A stretch of 64,000 nucleotides of DNA, from contig JAGFNK010000190.1 of assembly GCA_025769875.1 (NCBI GenBank), forward strand, positions 27,662-91,661. Reading direction: 5' to 3'. The stretch comes from Russula earlei (Eukaryota > Basidiomycota > Agaricomycetes > Russulales > Russulaceae). A program made the position numbers and the translations under genes. The notes beneath the pieces are model-generated. The model worked only from the letters and a program-made list of their open reading frames with translations, did not search any database and was not told the origin of the DNA. Position 1 is the stretch's first letter; the number at the start of each line of letters is the position of its first letter. Below are positions 10,566 to 21,785 of this stretch, piece by piece.

Positions 10566-11166
10566 GCACGGTTTACAGGACTGCCTAGACCTCAATACCA
10601 TGTCGCGACCATGTCGCAACTCTTTTTTTCTTTTCTTTTTCTTTTTTTCGGAAAGAGCTTCTTTTCGGAGTCATTTATGGACTGACTACCAGTGAAGCGA
10701 GCCAACCGGGGCGCGTAGTGTTCGTGGGGCAGGATCGGTAATCCGAGGCGATGGTCTTCAAGAGCAAGCCAAAGGAATGGAGAGGAAGAGGGGAGGAGAG
10801 GGAAGGGACAAGAGAAGGAGAGCGAGATCGCTCGCGCGCGGTTGTTTGAGATTCGGACGCTGTCGCGTGAAGGCGAGGGTGACTGCGCGCGTAGTAGAGA
10901 ATCTAGACTGGGCGAGGCGGTCGAGGCGATCATGAAAGGTTTGAGACGCGGACGCGTCGCGCGAGGCGAGGCGTGGCGTGCACGCGTGGTCGGTGGCGAA
11001 GGGTGGGCGATGCGATCGAGATCTTGACGTCGGGCGCGAGGTGGCTTGTGGCGAGGGCTGAGGACGAGACGCGAGGAAGGAGGCGAGGTGTGGGAGGAGG
11101 CCAAGCATCAAGCGTCGCGCGCGGTCCGCACGAGGTTCCGAGGCCAGCGATATGGCTCACCTTACA
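10566..11166 (-). repeat. Diverged solo LTR related to the gag-only element
   Basis: Read on the minus strand it begins TGTAAGGTGAGCCATATCGCTGGCC at 11,166, matching TGTAAGGAGGATTATGGCTGGCC of the LTRs at 55,087 and 58,758. CCGACGTCAAGA, CGATCGCATCGCCCACCC, TTTCATGATCGCC and CCGCCTCGCCC follow in the same order. The 3' end near 10,566 is unclear, so it may be truncated. It stays CpG-rich. Confidence 0.6.
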
Positions 11167-11218
11167 ACCAGGAATAAACATTAGATAGCGGAAAAAAACA
11201 GATCAGCCCCATCTAATA

Positions 11219-11869
11219 CTATATTACCCTGTACATTCGTCACCCCCGGTCATTCGTCACTTTTGAAATATCTCACCTCAGAGGCCTTCCAGTGACCTGG
11301 TACTGTGCACACCATCTAATATATGATATCTAAAGGTGTTCAGCCATTTTCACAATGAGATATTGATTATTGAAGAAGTCCCTTCTGAGGGGGGATTTTG
11401 TGCGTGATGTCACGCCTGCCGGTTCTTGCCGAGCGGAGCTTGAAACCGTACATGTATTTGTTGTCAGTCGTCAGACGCGCTAGTCACTCCGTTGTTATTG
11501 ATGGATGGTACGTCAAGGAAAATCCTCTTGTTGCTTTCAGGTTTCACATTATGAATAATGCATGCAAAAGGCCCTTTTCAGTCTTAATGATGGAACCTAC
11601 AAGACTCATCCAGATTTTCCCTATGGATACCCACTGTACAATCCACACACTCCTTAGTACTGACTTTTGAGCCATATAGATACTTTACTTAATGGTTGTA
11701 CATACATACATAAAATACAGTATGTAACCTAAAAAACTTCGCCCGCTGCTCAACCGTCTTCAATTCACTGTGCAGTGACGAATCGGACTTTGAAAATGGC
11801 ACTGTGACCGATGTGACCTGAGAGTACCTGACGAATGACCGGGGGTGACGAATGTACAGGGTAATATAG
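11219..11869. mobile_element. MITE with perfect 41-bp terminal inverted repeats
   Basis: CTATATTACCCTGTACATTC...CCGGTCATTCGTCA (11,219-11,259) is repeated exactly as reverse complement at 11,829-11,869. Both ends are flanked by TA (11,217-11,218 and 11,870-11,871), the target duplication of Tc1/mariner-type elements. The 651-bp unit has no transposase; an open frame at 11,398-11,670 has no motif I recognise. Perfect arms suggest recent movement. Confidence 0.85.
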
Positions 11870-12139
11870 TACACTGTAGCCAGTGCGAGGACCAGAAGCG
11901 TGAGGACAAATGCATTTACGCACGTTACGTGCATCAGGTTAGTTACTTAATAATAAATAACTCTTTGAAAAGTAATTTGCTGTGAATAGGCTATTTGAGC
12001 CTGGAATATATGTGTAACTACTCGGGAGTTGGGAACTGATTTGAGGAACCAGGGAACCAGCAACTGCGGAAAGTACGGATCTGGTAGCGTATCATCGCTG
12101 ATACGATTCCTTTCACACATAAGACTGAGTTCCTGTGCT

Positions 12140-12595
12140 TCACGAATGCCCCATAGCACCCCCTATTGGCATTCCCATTATGCCCATTCCATCAAACACA
12201 TTGGGACGAAGATGCCAATAATCCTCTGCTACCGCCTTGTCAATTTCCCCGGGGGACAGTTTCCACGACGGTTTGGGTTTGTACAAATTATCCCCAGTTG
12301 TTATAGCCCACATCCTTGCCTGGTTCTGATCAAATGTCCAGGTCGACGTTTCCCCCGGCTGGTTAGGGATGGTCAAGGGGATGGTACTATGTTGTCCATG
12401 GTCGTTGCCGGATTGAGATCCACCTGGACCGTGGGGGTTGTGGCTATTCAAAGGCGCTCTACAACGTAAAGTAAATTAAGGGACATAACAGAGCTTGAAG
12501 AGGTGGTGGCACCTAACCGAGATTGAATAAATCGAGAACGATGAGAGGACGCCAATGCCGAGGCAGATAAAGGCGAGAACAGCGGAATTGCGCAT
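12140..12595 (-). CDS. Small secreted protein, paralogue 3
   Basis: Predicted 139-aa secreted protein of unknown function. ATG at 12,595 starts MRNSAVLAFICLGIGVLSS, a signal peptide like those at 2,933 and 4,315, followed by RCHHLFK. The intron (12,459-12,494, 36 nt) sits at the same codon and phase as in those genes, but its 5' end reads GCTCTG, so a GC-AG intron or an alternative site must be assumed. Exon 2 (12,140-12,458) encodes NPHGPGG, comparable with FTGPGG of paralogue 1, then a Trp-containing part (TSTWTFDQNQARMWAI, SWKLSPGEIDKAVAEDYWHL) and a Gly/Met-rich C-terminus (DGMGIMGMPIGGAMGHS). No cysteine framework. Exon 2 has no good start of its own, which supports splicing to exon 1. 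Confidence 0.6.
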
Positions 12596-12760
12596 TGTCG
12601 TTATGAGCGGGATCGTCGATTGAAAATGAAGATCGTGGAAGTCGTTGAGCAAAAGTGGTTGAGAAAAACTGTTGGTAACCAGTACCAAGAATGAGACAAA
12701 TAGGAGCACTGCTAGAGAGGGCATTAGGAATCCGGGCATTGGCTCTTATATTCCCAGGTG
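12596..12760 (-). promoter_or_regulatory. Upstream region of paralogue 3
   Basis: On the minus strand AATATAAGAGCC lies about 155 bp before ATG, and GGTACTGGTTACC recurs in the leader at about the position seen in paralogues 1 and 2. The GGCGGACGG box of those genes was not found here. Confidence 0.45.
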
Positions 12761-13015
12761 AGCCTGTTCTTGTGGATGGCCAACAGTGAATCTCCCGTGG
12801 ATCAGAAGTATGATCAGACGGTAACTTCTGAATCACATCATGATGGCTTGTGATGTTGGGCTTTGATAGTACTTTCATTGATCGGACTTCCGAGAGGCTG
12901 AGCACACCGATCAGCAAATTTGCAACAACAGTAGCGGTCAAAGTCAAAGTAGGCAATTTCTGGACAATTATTTGGCATTTTTGAGCTCAGATAATTGTGA
13001 TTTTTGCAATTAATT

Positions 13016-13060
13016 GTCAAATTGTCAAAATCACCTCTGGAGGGGATTTGACAATTCTTG
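13016..13060. repeat. Short AT-rich inverted repeat
   Basis: AATTGTCAAAATCACCTC is followed by GAGGGGATTTGACAATT with almost no loop. It lies just before the copia 5' LTR and may be a MITE end or a chance hairpin. Confidence 0.4.
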
Positions 13061-13113
13061 CTGTGATTATTCAGCATGATTATTCAACCTTGCAAGGTAA
13101 AAGATGACTAGTA

Positions 13114-13498
13114 TGTTGAACTGGAACCTGAATGGATCAAAGAAGGCGAAGACCTTCACACAAGGTTCAAGATCCGCTCATATATGTTACGTGTTAGACA
13201 GAACTTTAGTATATGCGCTTATGGAAATAGGGTTACGCATACTACGTTATCTATCACAAGATGCAGCCTTATGCTGCGTCTAGAACATTTCCACATCACG
13301 CGTCACTCAGTGCATGATACAGTGGACACCTGTACTCACCTCTTTTGGACTTAGGAACAGCCCTGGGTCATAGAGGTATAAATACCATACTTGTAGATGA
13401 GTATACATATCGCTCTACACCCCAATATCACTTGAGCATTAGCACAACCTCTAAGGTGGGTTGCTTGGCCTGTTAGCTGCGCTCTATGCTGTGCAACA
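13114..13498 (+). repeat. Copia element 1, 5' LTR (family A)
   Basis: 385 bp, TG...CA. Contains a GTATAAATACC TATA region (about 13,376). Family A LTRs recur at 20,420, 47,130, 49,675, 50,337, 53,379 and 63,237. Confidence 0.93.
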
Positions 13499-13515
13499 GG
13501 TTATGGGCCCTGCAA
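13499..13515 (+). other. Primer binding site of copia element 1
   Basis: GGTTATGGGCCC directly after the 5' LTR is the sequence expected for priming by an internal (anticodon-region) fragment of initiator methionine tRNA, as in Drosophila copia. The same site lies next to the 5' LTR of element 2, on the minus strand at about 63,225-63,235. Confidence 0.7.
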
Positions 13516-13666
13516 GCCATGCGCCTTCATTGGCTGCAACAATGGCTAAGCATCCCTGAAGCCTGCATGCTGCGGCAAGCTAGTCTACCCTATGGGAAGA
13601 CTATGTCGGCTTGTTTGAATACAATACTCTTACTGACAACCTCTAAGCCCCTTTCTAACAGCTACA

Positions 13667-14640
13667 ATGTCGTCGTCACAACCCTCTGCCCCTGTTGTCC
13701 CCATCCTTGATGGTGCAAACTATGGTATTTGGTCAAAGGCTATGAAAGCCTACCTTCATGTCCGTTGGACTGTGGGGTTATTGCAATGGCACTTTTGACA
13801 TGCCAGTCCCTCCTGGACTTCCTCAGGCGCCTCTTGCCTGAAGAGATTGCTGCCCAGGCTGCCAGCTGTCGTAGCCCTGAAAGAATGGAACAAAGGAGAT
13901 GACATGGCAGTTGGTCATATGGTCCTTAGATCGAGCATCGTGATCCAACAAGATCTTACGTCTTTGGATAACGCTGAGACAATTTGGAATCACCTAGATA
14001 CCCTTTATGGTACGGTGACTACCACCAGCATCTATAAGGACTTTAAAGAAGCTATTTCCATTGCATTAATCCGAGCCAGCATCCTGGCCCACAAATGGAT
14101 TGGATACACGCTGCATTCCAGCGTCTCACCGCATCCTCCCTCATTATTCCTGACACCTTACAGGCACTCATCATGCTTGCAGCCATTCCCCCGAAATGGG
14201 AAATGCTTGTCCACATTGTCACTCAGAACTATGATTTAACCAATCTTAGTCTGAAGGATGTCCGAGAGGCTATTGTCTCTCAATATCAAACTGAGATGAA
14301 TCGTGGCACAAATAAAAAACACAGCGCACAGAAGCTCTCAGCTGTCAAGCGCAAGCACGGTGACCCCTCCTTCTCCAATCAGCAGCAGGGCAATAAGCCC
14401 AAGCGCGATGAAGATAAGGACAAGCAGCCAGTGCGGTAAGCGCGGCGGCAAAGGAAAAGGGAAAGGCAAGGAGAAGGCCGATCACTAGCCATGGTCCCTG
14501 GACACTCCCACATTGCGGATGTTGCCGCACTCCCACTCCCGACCATTACCACTATCGCCCATCTGGGTCCTTCAGGGGATCCAACAACGTACCGTCCCAA
14601 CTGCGACTGACCCTCACAAATGCACCCACATGCCCTTACA
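13667..14640 (+). pseudogene. Copia gag (UBN2/DUF4219 type), frameshifted
   Basis: ATG at 13,667 starts MSSSQPSAPVVPILDGANY, then GIWSKAMKAYL, the typical DUF4219 start of copia gag. After frame changes near 13,770 and 13,850 it continues with the UBN2-type body (ALKEWNKGDDMAVGHMVL, ETIWNHLDTLYGT, LIIPDTLQALIMLAAIPPKW). A Lys/Gly-rich tail (KRGGKGKGKGKEK) follows near 14,450. No clear zinc knuckle is seen. At least three frameshifts make it non-functional. Copia element 2 carries a parallel copy ending at 63,066 on the minus strand. Confidence 0.8.
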
Positions 14641-14940
14641 AGGCCTTAAACAAAGCAGCTTGATCTTGCTGACGATCTTGGGGTAACTCCCACTATACAG
14701 ACAGTCAAGACCCTCGAGCAGCGGATCTCGACTCAATCCGCTGCCTCGTCGAGTGCAGTCAAATTACCGTCGCCATTCCCTGAGCCTATGGACCAGGACG
14801 ATGGCGACTTTCGTGCAAACAAATACGTTGGATTTATTCGACATATATGACGGTATCCCAGAAGGTGCTGCCACCCCTGAGCGTGCTCTGACCTCTGTCG
14901 GATGAAGCGCTTGATTGGGGCAGTGACCCCGAAGATAATG

Positions 14941-16124
14941 AAGCGTGTGTGCGCCTCCCTCTCTCTTTCACTCGCTAAAGAACCTTTTAGCATCTCCCCA
15001 GCCCCTAAGTGGGCTAGATATGTCTAAAAAGTGTTTGCTTGTATCGCACAATGTACAAATTAGTGCAGGAAGTAGTTCCCTGCATAGTGAATGTAACACC
15101 AATTGTTTGAGATGTAGAGGAAAGCACGACTTGAGTAAATTGGGATCCTTATGGCTCCTAGACTCTGGCGCGTCCGCACACTTCACCTTCGAAATAAAAG
15201 ACTTTATAGAGTATATGCCGGCTTTGCTGCACGAAAGATCCCCTGTTAAAACTGCCGATAACACAATATATGTGGAAGGCAAAGGTGCTGTGTTGCTTCG
15301 GCACACTGTCAACTCTAAAATGGTTGTCACGCGCATTTCTCCTGTCCTTTATATTCTGAAAATTAACACTCGGAATTATCTATGGGGGAGTTTTCACAAC
15401 AAGGGATGCATGCATTAGGGAATAATAGACATATTTCCCTACAGAGAGGACGGATGTATAATCCTGTCCTCTTACCCCTTATTCTCGGGTCAAACCACGT
15501 ATTGGTTAGACGCCTCTATTGAAAGCGCGCAAGCGCATTCTCTTATCTACATGGTAGATTATGATGTCATCCACCGATGCCTTGGCCACCCATCTAAGGA
15601 TGTCATAACACATGCAAAGACACATACCAAGGGTCTCCCTGAAGACCTGAAAATCCCTAAGGAACAGCCAGTATGTTCGTGGCTGCACGCAAGGCAAAAT
15701 GCCTGCATCTGCGCACCCCCCTTCTGAAATTCGTGCCTCTGCACTGTTCGAGCGTAATTCACTCGGACGTCAAGAGTTTCCCTGTGAAGTCGTATCATAA
15801 GTATGAATATTTCGTCAGCTTCATTGACAATTATTCCTCCTATGCATGGATCACACTCTTAAAAAATAAAAAGTCGACCATAATGGCTGTCAAACAATTC
15901 CTTGCTATGGTCAAGAACCAATATAAAGCAGGAATTAGAGAGTGGATGTCCGATGCTGGCGGGAGAGTACAAATCCAAGGCTTTTGATAACGTCCTAAAG
16001 GACAAAGGAATTAAAATCCTGCAAAGTGCCCCATACACTCCACAACAGAATGGACACGCAGAGCGCTTTATGCACACTGTAATGGACAAAGCTCAGGCAA
16101 TGCGCCTTGAAGCTTGTCTACCTC
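14941..16124 (+). pseudogene. Copia pol, protease and integrase N-terminal part
   Basis: The aspartic protease reads WLLDSGASAHFTFEIKDFIEY at 15,150-15,213, with the catalytic DSGA-type motif. After a frame change near 15,415 the gag-pre-integrase segment gives HRCLGHPSKDVITHAKTH, and the integrase core gives IHSDVKSFPVKSYHKYEYFV (first Asp), then a damaged SDAGG (second Asp) near 15,950, and YTPQQNGHAERFMHTV (catalytic Glu) near 16,037. Frames switch near 15,680 and 15,960. The reading is cut at 16,124 by a solo LTR and resumes at 16,996. Confidence 0.85.
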
Positions 16125-16990
16125 TGTTACACCATTTTCCTTTTACGTTTACTTCTTACCTTTTGCTATGGACTGCTTGCTTGCGTACGTCCCTTTACCT
16201 ACTGGTCTTGTGATCTCTTACGTCTTGTGATCCTTTCTGTGTTATCATGTGATCCATACACGTCCAGGTAACACTGGATTGCTGTTACTTTCCCTTTGTT
16301 TGGTTCTCTTTCCATTTATGTTCACTTCTTAGTTTCAACTGTGCAATGCTGCGCACCTACTGTGCAGCACAGTTACTTGGTTCTGACTCATTCGTGGCCT
16401 CATTCCTATGACTCCTACTATGCTAGTAGCACAGTCAAAGCGCAGCTATTGCTGCGCTTCTCCTGTATATATAAGCTCAGTACTTTGTGACCAAAGCCCT
16501 AAGCTTGGTCTCTTGTAGAATCCAACCTACTCTTGTCCAAACATATTCGCCTGCAACCCACTTCACTCTCACAAACTTAACCCACAACTACCTCTCCATT
16601 TCATCAACTCTCAACACACCATCCACCATCTACTCTTCGCCTTTCCCTTCCTTCCCTAAGAGTCTCTCTTCACTCTCCTGAGAAGAGCTCTCCTCCTTTA
16701 AGACCTACCTTCCTCTACTCTCTCTGCGTTGTTCAAGGTCTCGACGGACTTGAACGCATATAGCTAGTGGAACCAGCCCTAGTCTATCCCATTACAAACT
16801 TACCCTAGCTTCTCAACGGACCGAGTCGTACTAGGAAGGGTCTATTGGCCATAACCTGTTTAGCATAAAACACTTCGACCGCTGCAGGGATCCTTACTCA
16901 TTATACACGGGAACCAGCCCGTTTCTTGAACACCTCTCTATCATCGACTTGCTTTCTGCTTGTGAACTGACACGGCTAGTTACCGTGACA
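16125..16990 (+). repeat. Solo LTR, family H (866 bp), inside copia element 1
   Basis: Starts TGTTACACCATTTTCC and ends TTACCGTGACA, flanked by ACCTC on both sides (16,120-16,124, 16,991-16,995). A TATATATAAGCTC box lies near 16,466. An inverted copy with its own target duplication is at 22,921-23,786, and every stretch I compared between the two is identical. No internal region remains, so it is a solo LTR. Confidence 0.93.
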
Positions 16991-16995
16991 ACCTC

Positions 16996-18302
16996 CCTCC
17001 TGGTGGGAATTTGCAGTGAATCATGGGACACACTGTTACAATAGGACACCTGCCAGACACCTTCAATGGCGTACACCCTATGAAGTCCTAAAGAACGAGG
17101 TCCCTGACATCTCACACCTCAGAGTATTTGGTTGCGGTGCATATGTGCATATACCAGAAAAGCGTTGAGTCAATAAGCTTTCGCCCAAAAGCGAGCTAAT
17201 GATCTACCTTGGTCACACTGAGGGGATCAAAGCCTCACTCTTCATGAGGCTCCCAAATAATACACTTTACACAAATGCTACTGCCCTGTACGATGAGACC
17301 CTGTACCCCAAATGCGACAAAGCATGCACTAAAGGTACCACGTGGATTAATGAACCACGTGAGGAACTACCGCAACAACCTGTCGAAGACACCATTCCTG
17401 GTGTTGACAACCCATTCCCTGCTATCAAAAGTGAGGACAATGAGCAGCCTATACAGGCGCCAGAAGTAGAGGAACACAAGCAAACGCCCATCCCTCCTAC
17501 ACTGTCCCCTCCTCCTGTTGAAGAACCTGTACCTCTTTGAAGGTCTCAGCGGTTGAGGAAAGTACCTACCCATCCTGGCAACGTCTATGGTGAACGCAGA
17601 CACCCCACAGAAGTGGAAAAAGACGTTCGGCGCACACACACATGGAGAACAATGACAGAAAACCAACCCGGTAGCTCTGGTGAGGGTAGTATGTCAGGAT
17701 CGGCCGCACCAGGCCCTTACCCTCCTGTCGTCCTTGACGATCAACCGCCACAAGCCTCTGAGGATGAGGTAGAAGACATTCTATGTCTAGCAAGGGAAGG
17801 GGGAGTCAAATTTCTGAACTATCTGCTCGCCCAAGCAGTTCCACTAAGTTCGGAAGCACCCGATACTGTGAAGATTTGCGAATGGACCTTTAGGGACATT
17901 CTGCAAATGCCAAGTGAACTCCAAAAGGAGTGGAAAGATGCTTGTCGTGAGGAGTTGGAATCCCTCTGCAGACGCAAAGTCTTCGAACTAGTCGATCCTC
18001 CCAAGGATTGCAAAATAATCAAAAATAGATGGGTATTCGACCTTAAGTCTGATGGTCGTAAAAAAGCCAGACTAGTCGCCAAAGGCTTCTCCCAAGTAGA
18101 AGGCATTGACTATGACGAAATATTCTCACCCGTGGTACGGTTTGAGACAGTCCGCCTGATGATTGCGCTCACAGCGCTCAAAAACTGGCACATTAGTGGA
18201 CTAGATGTCAAAACTGCCTTTCTCTATGGTGAGCTCGATGAAGAGCTCTATATGGAGCAGCCCGAGGGCTTCAAAATAAAAGGCCAAGAGCGTAAAGTCA
18301 TG
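16996..18302 (+). pseudogene. Copia pol, integrase C-terminal and RT N-terminal part
   Basis: Continues the integrase after the solo LTR: LKNEVPDISHLRVFGCGAYV near 17,090, then LMIYLGHTEG, an acidic and Pro-rich linker (17,380-17,700) and the RVT_2 reverse transcriptase start (ELQKEWKDACREELESL, RWVFDLKSDGRKKARLVAKG, FSQVEGIDYDEIFSPVVRFE, GLDVKTAFLYGEL). Breaks include a TGA after PEKR at about 17,166 and a TGA at about 17,537. The frame is cut at 18,302, after GQERKVM, by a second solo LTR. Confidence 0.85.
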
Positions 18303-19264
18303 TGTCATGAACCATTCTCCGGAGAGGGCCCTTGAAGGACCCTTCCTTATAGGAGGAAACCCAGCCTCTATGGTGTCACCCTGTTCACACGAGCAAAAGG
18401 GGTGAGTAGAGGTGTCCACAATATCGTGTGCGCATTGTTGCGCGAGCGATTCTCGGCACAATCGACATACAGCAAGCCCCACTTAAAGGCAACCCTTCTA
18501 GCAACAAAAGACAGTATTAGGGCCTTCCTAAGGACCCTTTGGAACGACCCTAGGAGCTCTACAATAGGTACTCACCTAGTATCAAAGGCCCTACAACGCG
18601 TTATTAGACCAACTCTAATAACTATAGAACGAACTATAAGGCAACACTAAGGACCTTAATAGAAGTATTAGGGTCGACTCTAAGGACCCTAATAGAACTA
18701 TATAAGGGCCTTATAAGATAACACTATTCCCTAACCAAACTACAAGTCCTCAAATGACTGGCCCTAAACTAACTAACAGGAAATGAATCAGGTGCTCGCA
18801 CGTGGACTAAAGCAGTGAACACGTGGACAATGGAAGCTCTTACTCATCAAGAGAAGCTTTCTTACTCAGCAGCTTACTGAGCATGACTGAGCATGCTCAG
18901 TAAGCATCCTCCGACTTCTTACTCATCACTCCATTGTGCTTGATAACAAGGTTATGACTTGTTCCCTATTTAGCAGTTCTCTTGTAGTATATAAGCGCTC
19001 AATAAAGTAGCGGACAGTCCTCAGACTGTCCATTTGTTTACGGCACTCTCCATCCCTGGGATACTCCTTTAAGGACCATCCCCTTGTGACTATCCTGGCT
19101 TCTCCTCTGTGTGACTGCTTGACTCTCACAGTAACAATACCTCTCTGGTATCTGTTACTACTCTGGACTCTACTTCTTGCCCACACCATCTTGGACGTTT
19201 ATCGACTCATCTCTGAGCTTATCCCTTGCTCTTGAACTGGATAGTTCAACAGTGAGTCTTGACA
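18303..19264 (+). repeat. Solo LTR, family B (962 bp), inside copia element 1
   Basis: Starts TGTCATGAACCATTC, ends GTGAGTCTTGACA, flanked by TCATG (18,298-18,302 and 19,265-19,269). A TATATAAGCGCTC box lies near 18,988. Other family B copies: 44,483-45,414, 47,527-48,493, and one split by the gypsy element (to 36,291). Confidence 0.93.
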
Positions 19265-19269
19265 TCATG

Positions 19270-20370
19270 TGCCTTAAACGCGCAATATATGGACTCAAGC
19301 AAGCGGCACTTGCATGGTGGAAAGCCCTTGACAGGTCCATGGCCTTGCTTGGCCTTATTCGCCTCATGTCTGACTCTGGGCTCTTTGTTAGTAAAGACAA
19401 GAGCATCATAGCCATCATCTATGTTGATGATGTGCTCTTCTTTGGAGCAGATAAAAAACAAATAAATAAAACAAAGGAGTGCTTTATGAAGCTCTGGGAA
19501 TGTTGAGATCTGGGCGATGCCCAAGAATTTCTATGCATGTGCATCATACGCAAGTCTGGCCAAATACATCTGGACCAGACTGAGTATCTAAGGAAAGTGC
19601 TGCAGCATTTCGACTTGCTTAATGCAAATCCTGCTCCTACTCCGCTACCAGAGGGCTATCACCCCTCTCCCAACACTTCCGCTGCTGACCAAGCCTTGCG
19701 GTCAAAATTCCAGCAAGTTATAGGATCACTCCTATACATAATGCTTGGAACGCATCCAGACATAGCCTTTGCTGTCACAAAGTTGTCGCAACATGCTGCC
19801 AATCCCTCAGAGGATCATTTAAATCGTGCATACTATATTTGCCGATACCTCTTGGGAACCGCCAATTATGCCTTGGTCTATGATGGACCATCTAATGGTG
19901 GCCTAATGGCATATGCAGACTCCGACTGGGCTTCTGATCCGACTAATCAGAAGTCCACTATAGGCTATATGGTGAACCTGGCTGGAGCAATATTTTTGTG
20001 GAACTCACGAGCACAGAAAACAGTCGCGCTCTCCTCCACTGAAGCAGAGTACATGTCGCTCTCTGACACGAGCAGACAGTTAATTTGGATTAAATCCTTA
20101 CTAACAGAACTTGGCATTAATCTTGCTCCCATCCCACTGTTCGGTGATAACCAAGGCTCAATATTCTTAGCCTCCAACCCTGTGCAAGAAAAGCGCATCA
20201 AACACATTGATTTGCGCTATCACTTCATTTGTGAAGTCATACAAAATAAACAGGTGGAGCTATTCTTTATTGAAGGGGCTAATAACCCAGCCGACATGTT
20301 CACCAAGAACCTTGGTCATGTTAAGTTCCTCAAATTCAGGGAGCAACTAGGACTAACGTTCTACCCCTGA
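19270..20370 (+). pseudogene. Copia pol, RT C-terminal and RNase H
   Basis: After the solo LTR the reading resumes with LKRAIYGLKQAALAWWKALD and the polymerase motif IYVDDVLFFGADKKQ near 19,420 (the YVDD box is intact). A TGA at 19,504 breaks it once. From 19,537 to 20,370 it runs open through connection and RNase H, with ADSDWASDPTNQKSTIGYMV, ALSSTEAEYMSLSDTSRQLI and GANNPADMFTKNLGHVKF before the stop, close to the 3' LTR. Confidence 0.88.
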
Positions 20371-20407
20371 ATGTGGGAAAATGCTCATGGCATCTACTGA
20401 TGCACTT

Positions 20408-20419
20408 AGCAAGGGGGAG
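20408..20419 (+). other. Polypurine tract of copia element 1
   Basis: AGCAAGGGGGAG directly before the 3' LTR start TGTTGAACC. The equivalent in element 2 lies on the minus strand next to 53,764. Confidence 0.75.
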
Positions 20420-20804
20420 TGTTGAACCGGAACCCGAATGGATCAAAGAAGGCGAAGACCTTCACACAAGGTTCAAGATCCACTCATATATGTTACGTGT
20501 TAGACAGAACTTTAGTATATGCGCTTATGGAAATAGGGTTACGCATACTACGTTATCTATCACAAGATGCAGCCTTATGCTGTATCTAGAACATTTCCAC
20601 ATCACGCGTCACTCAGTGCGTGATACAGTGGACACCTGTACTCACCTCTTTTGGACTTAGGAACAGCCCTGGGTCATAGAGGTATAAATACCATACTTGT
20701 AGACGAGTATACATATCACTCTACACCCCAATATCACTTGAGCATTAGCACAACCTCTAAGGTGGGTTGCTTGGCCTGTTAGCTGCGCTCTATGCTGCGC
20801 AACA
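20420..20804 (+). repeat. Copia element 1, 3' LTR (family A)
   Basis: 385 bp, same length as the 5' LTR and nearly identical by eye, ending GCTGCGCAACA before the TAGTA duplication. Confidence 0.93.
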
Positions 20805-21785
20805 TAGTATACTGGCTTTATAGTCATCCTGCTTGTCATTTGAGCTTGAACATCCTACAGACTGAAAGCCATTATACATGGCCCAGACAGCTACCCCAGC
20901 CTCTAGAAAACCCTCTGCATGCATTCAAACTGCATTCATATTCAAATAGTAGTAACTGGAGTAAATTTGACAGGTTGAGTGTCAAGACTCACTATTGAAC
21001 AATCCAGTTCAAGAGTGAGTGGAAAGGCTAGAGATGAGTTGGTAGATGTCTAAGGCCCCATACAGCAATGAAATTTTTACAAAATTTTGAAACTTTTGCA
21101 AATATTTTGAAATTCAGGGGTTTCTGGAGTCACTTGTGTGACAGGAGTACTCATCATGACATCATGTAATATCATAATATCAGAAGTATTTTTTTAAGGT
21201 TTCTTGGCATTTGCCAGACAGTCACCAGACAGTCACAAGGTGCAGGTGCAGCAAAGCATAAGGCATATGATGAGGTCCTGTTGCAACACACGAGACACTG
21301 TCATAATGCACCCTCTGTCTTTTTGACCAACTGGCCATACTGATACCATGTCTGATCAACAGAGCCAAGAGGAAAACCAACTAGAACACCAGCAACCCCA
21401 CATGCAGGCAGTAGTACCACTTGTCACAGTCTCACAGAACTGGTACCTTGGACCAAACTGGCAACTGGGATAGCTGACCTCGACATGTCTCATGTTTAGT
21501 TCATGTTATATGACTTGTTTTACCTGACTTGTGCCTACAATGACTCCTTCTCATGCCCAGCCCCCAATTGCCTTGTTACTGACTCATTGCTACCTGCAGG
21601 ATGCTATTTGATATAGTATTTCTGTGTATATAAACTGTTCTGTCAAAGAGAACAAGCCTTAGGCTTGTTCTCCTGAGAATTCACTAGTTTACACCTCAGG
21701 ATCCATTCATCTTAGAGCCCTCAAGCTCTTTGTCTGAAACTTCCCATATTGCTAAGTCTTCCAGATGTGAAGACTTATCAATCAT
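20805..21785. other. Decayed retroelement sequence, no intact gene
   Basis: A short frame from ATG at 21,348 reads MSDQQSQEENQLEHQQ, like the start of a small gag, and stops after about 40 codons. A TATATAAAC box near 21,627 followed by CAAGCCTTAGGCTTG suggests an old LTR promoter. Neither boundary is clear. Confidence 0.35.

Larger units (their letters stand above)
13114..20804 (+). mobile_element. Copia element 1 (Ty1/copia LTR retrotransposon), decayed
   Basis: Two 385-bp LTRs (13,114-13,498 and 20,420-20,804) begin TGTTGAAC and end CAACA. The element is flanked by the 5-bp duplication TAGTA (13,109-13,113 and 20,805-20,809). It encodes UBN2-type gag, protease, integrase, reverse transcriptase and RNase H in that order, all with frameshifts. 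It was later hit by two solo LTRs, at 16,125-16,990 and 18,303-19,264; without them it is about 5.85 kb. Confidence 0.93.

Noticed and set aside
10619..10652. T-rich tract as a Pol III terminator or poly-A signal
   Set aside because: It corresponds to the poly-A stretch downstream of the TATA box in family C LTRs.
16296..16681. Two 64-codon frames repeated in both family H LTRs
   Set aside because: They lie inside an LTR promoter region and recur only because the LTRs are near-identical; no start context or motif.
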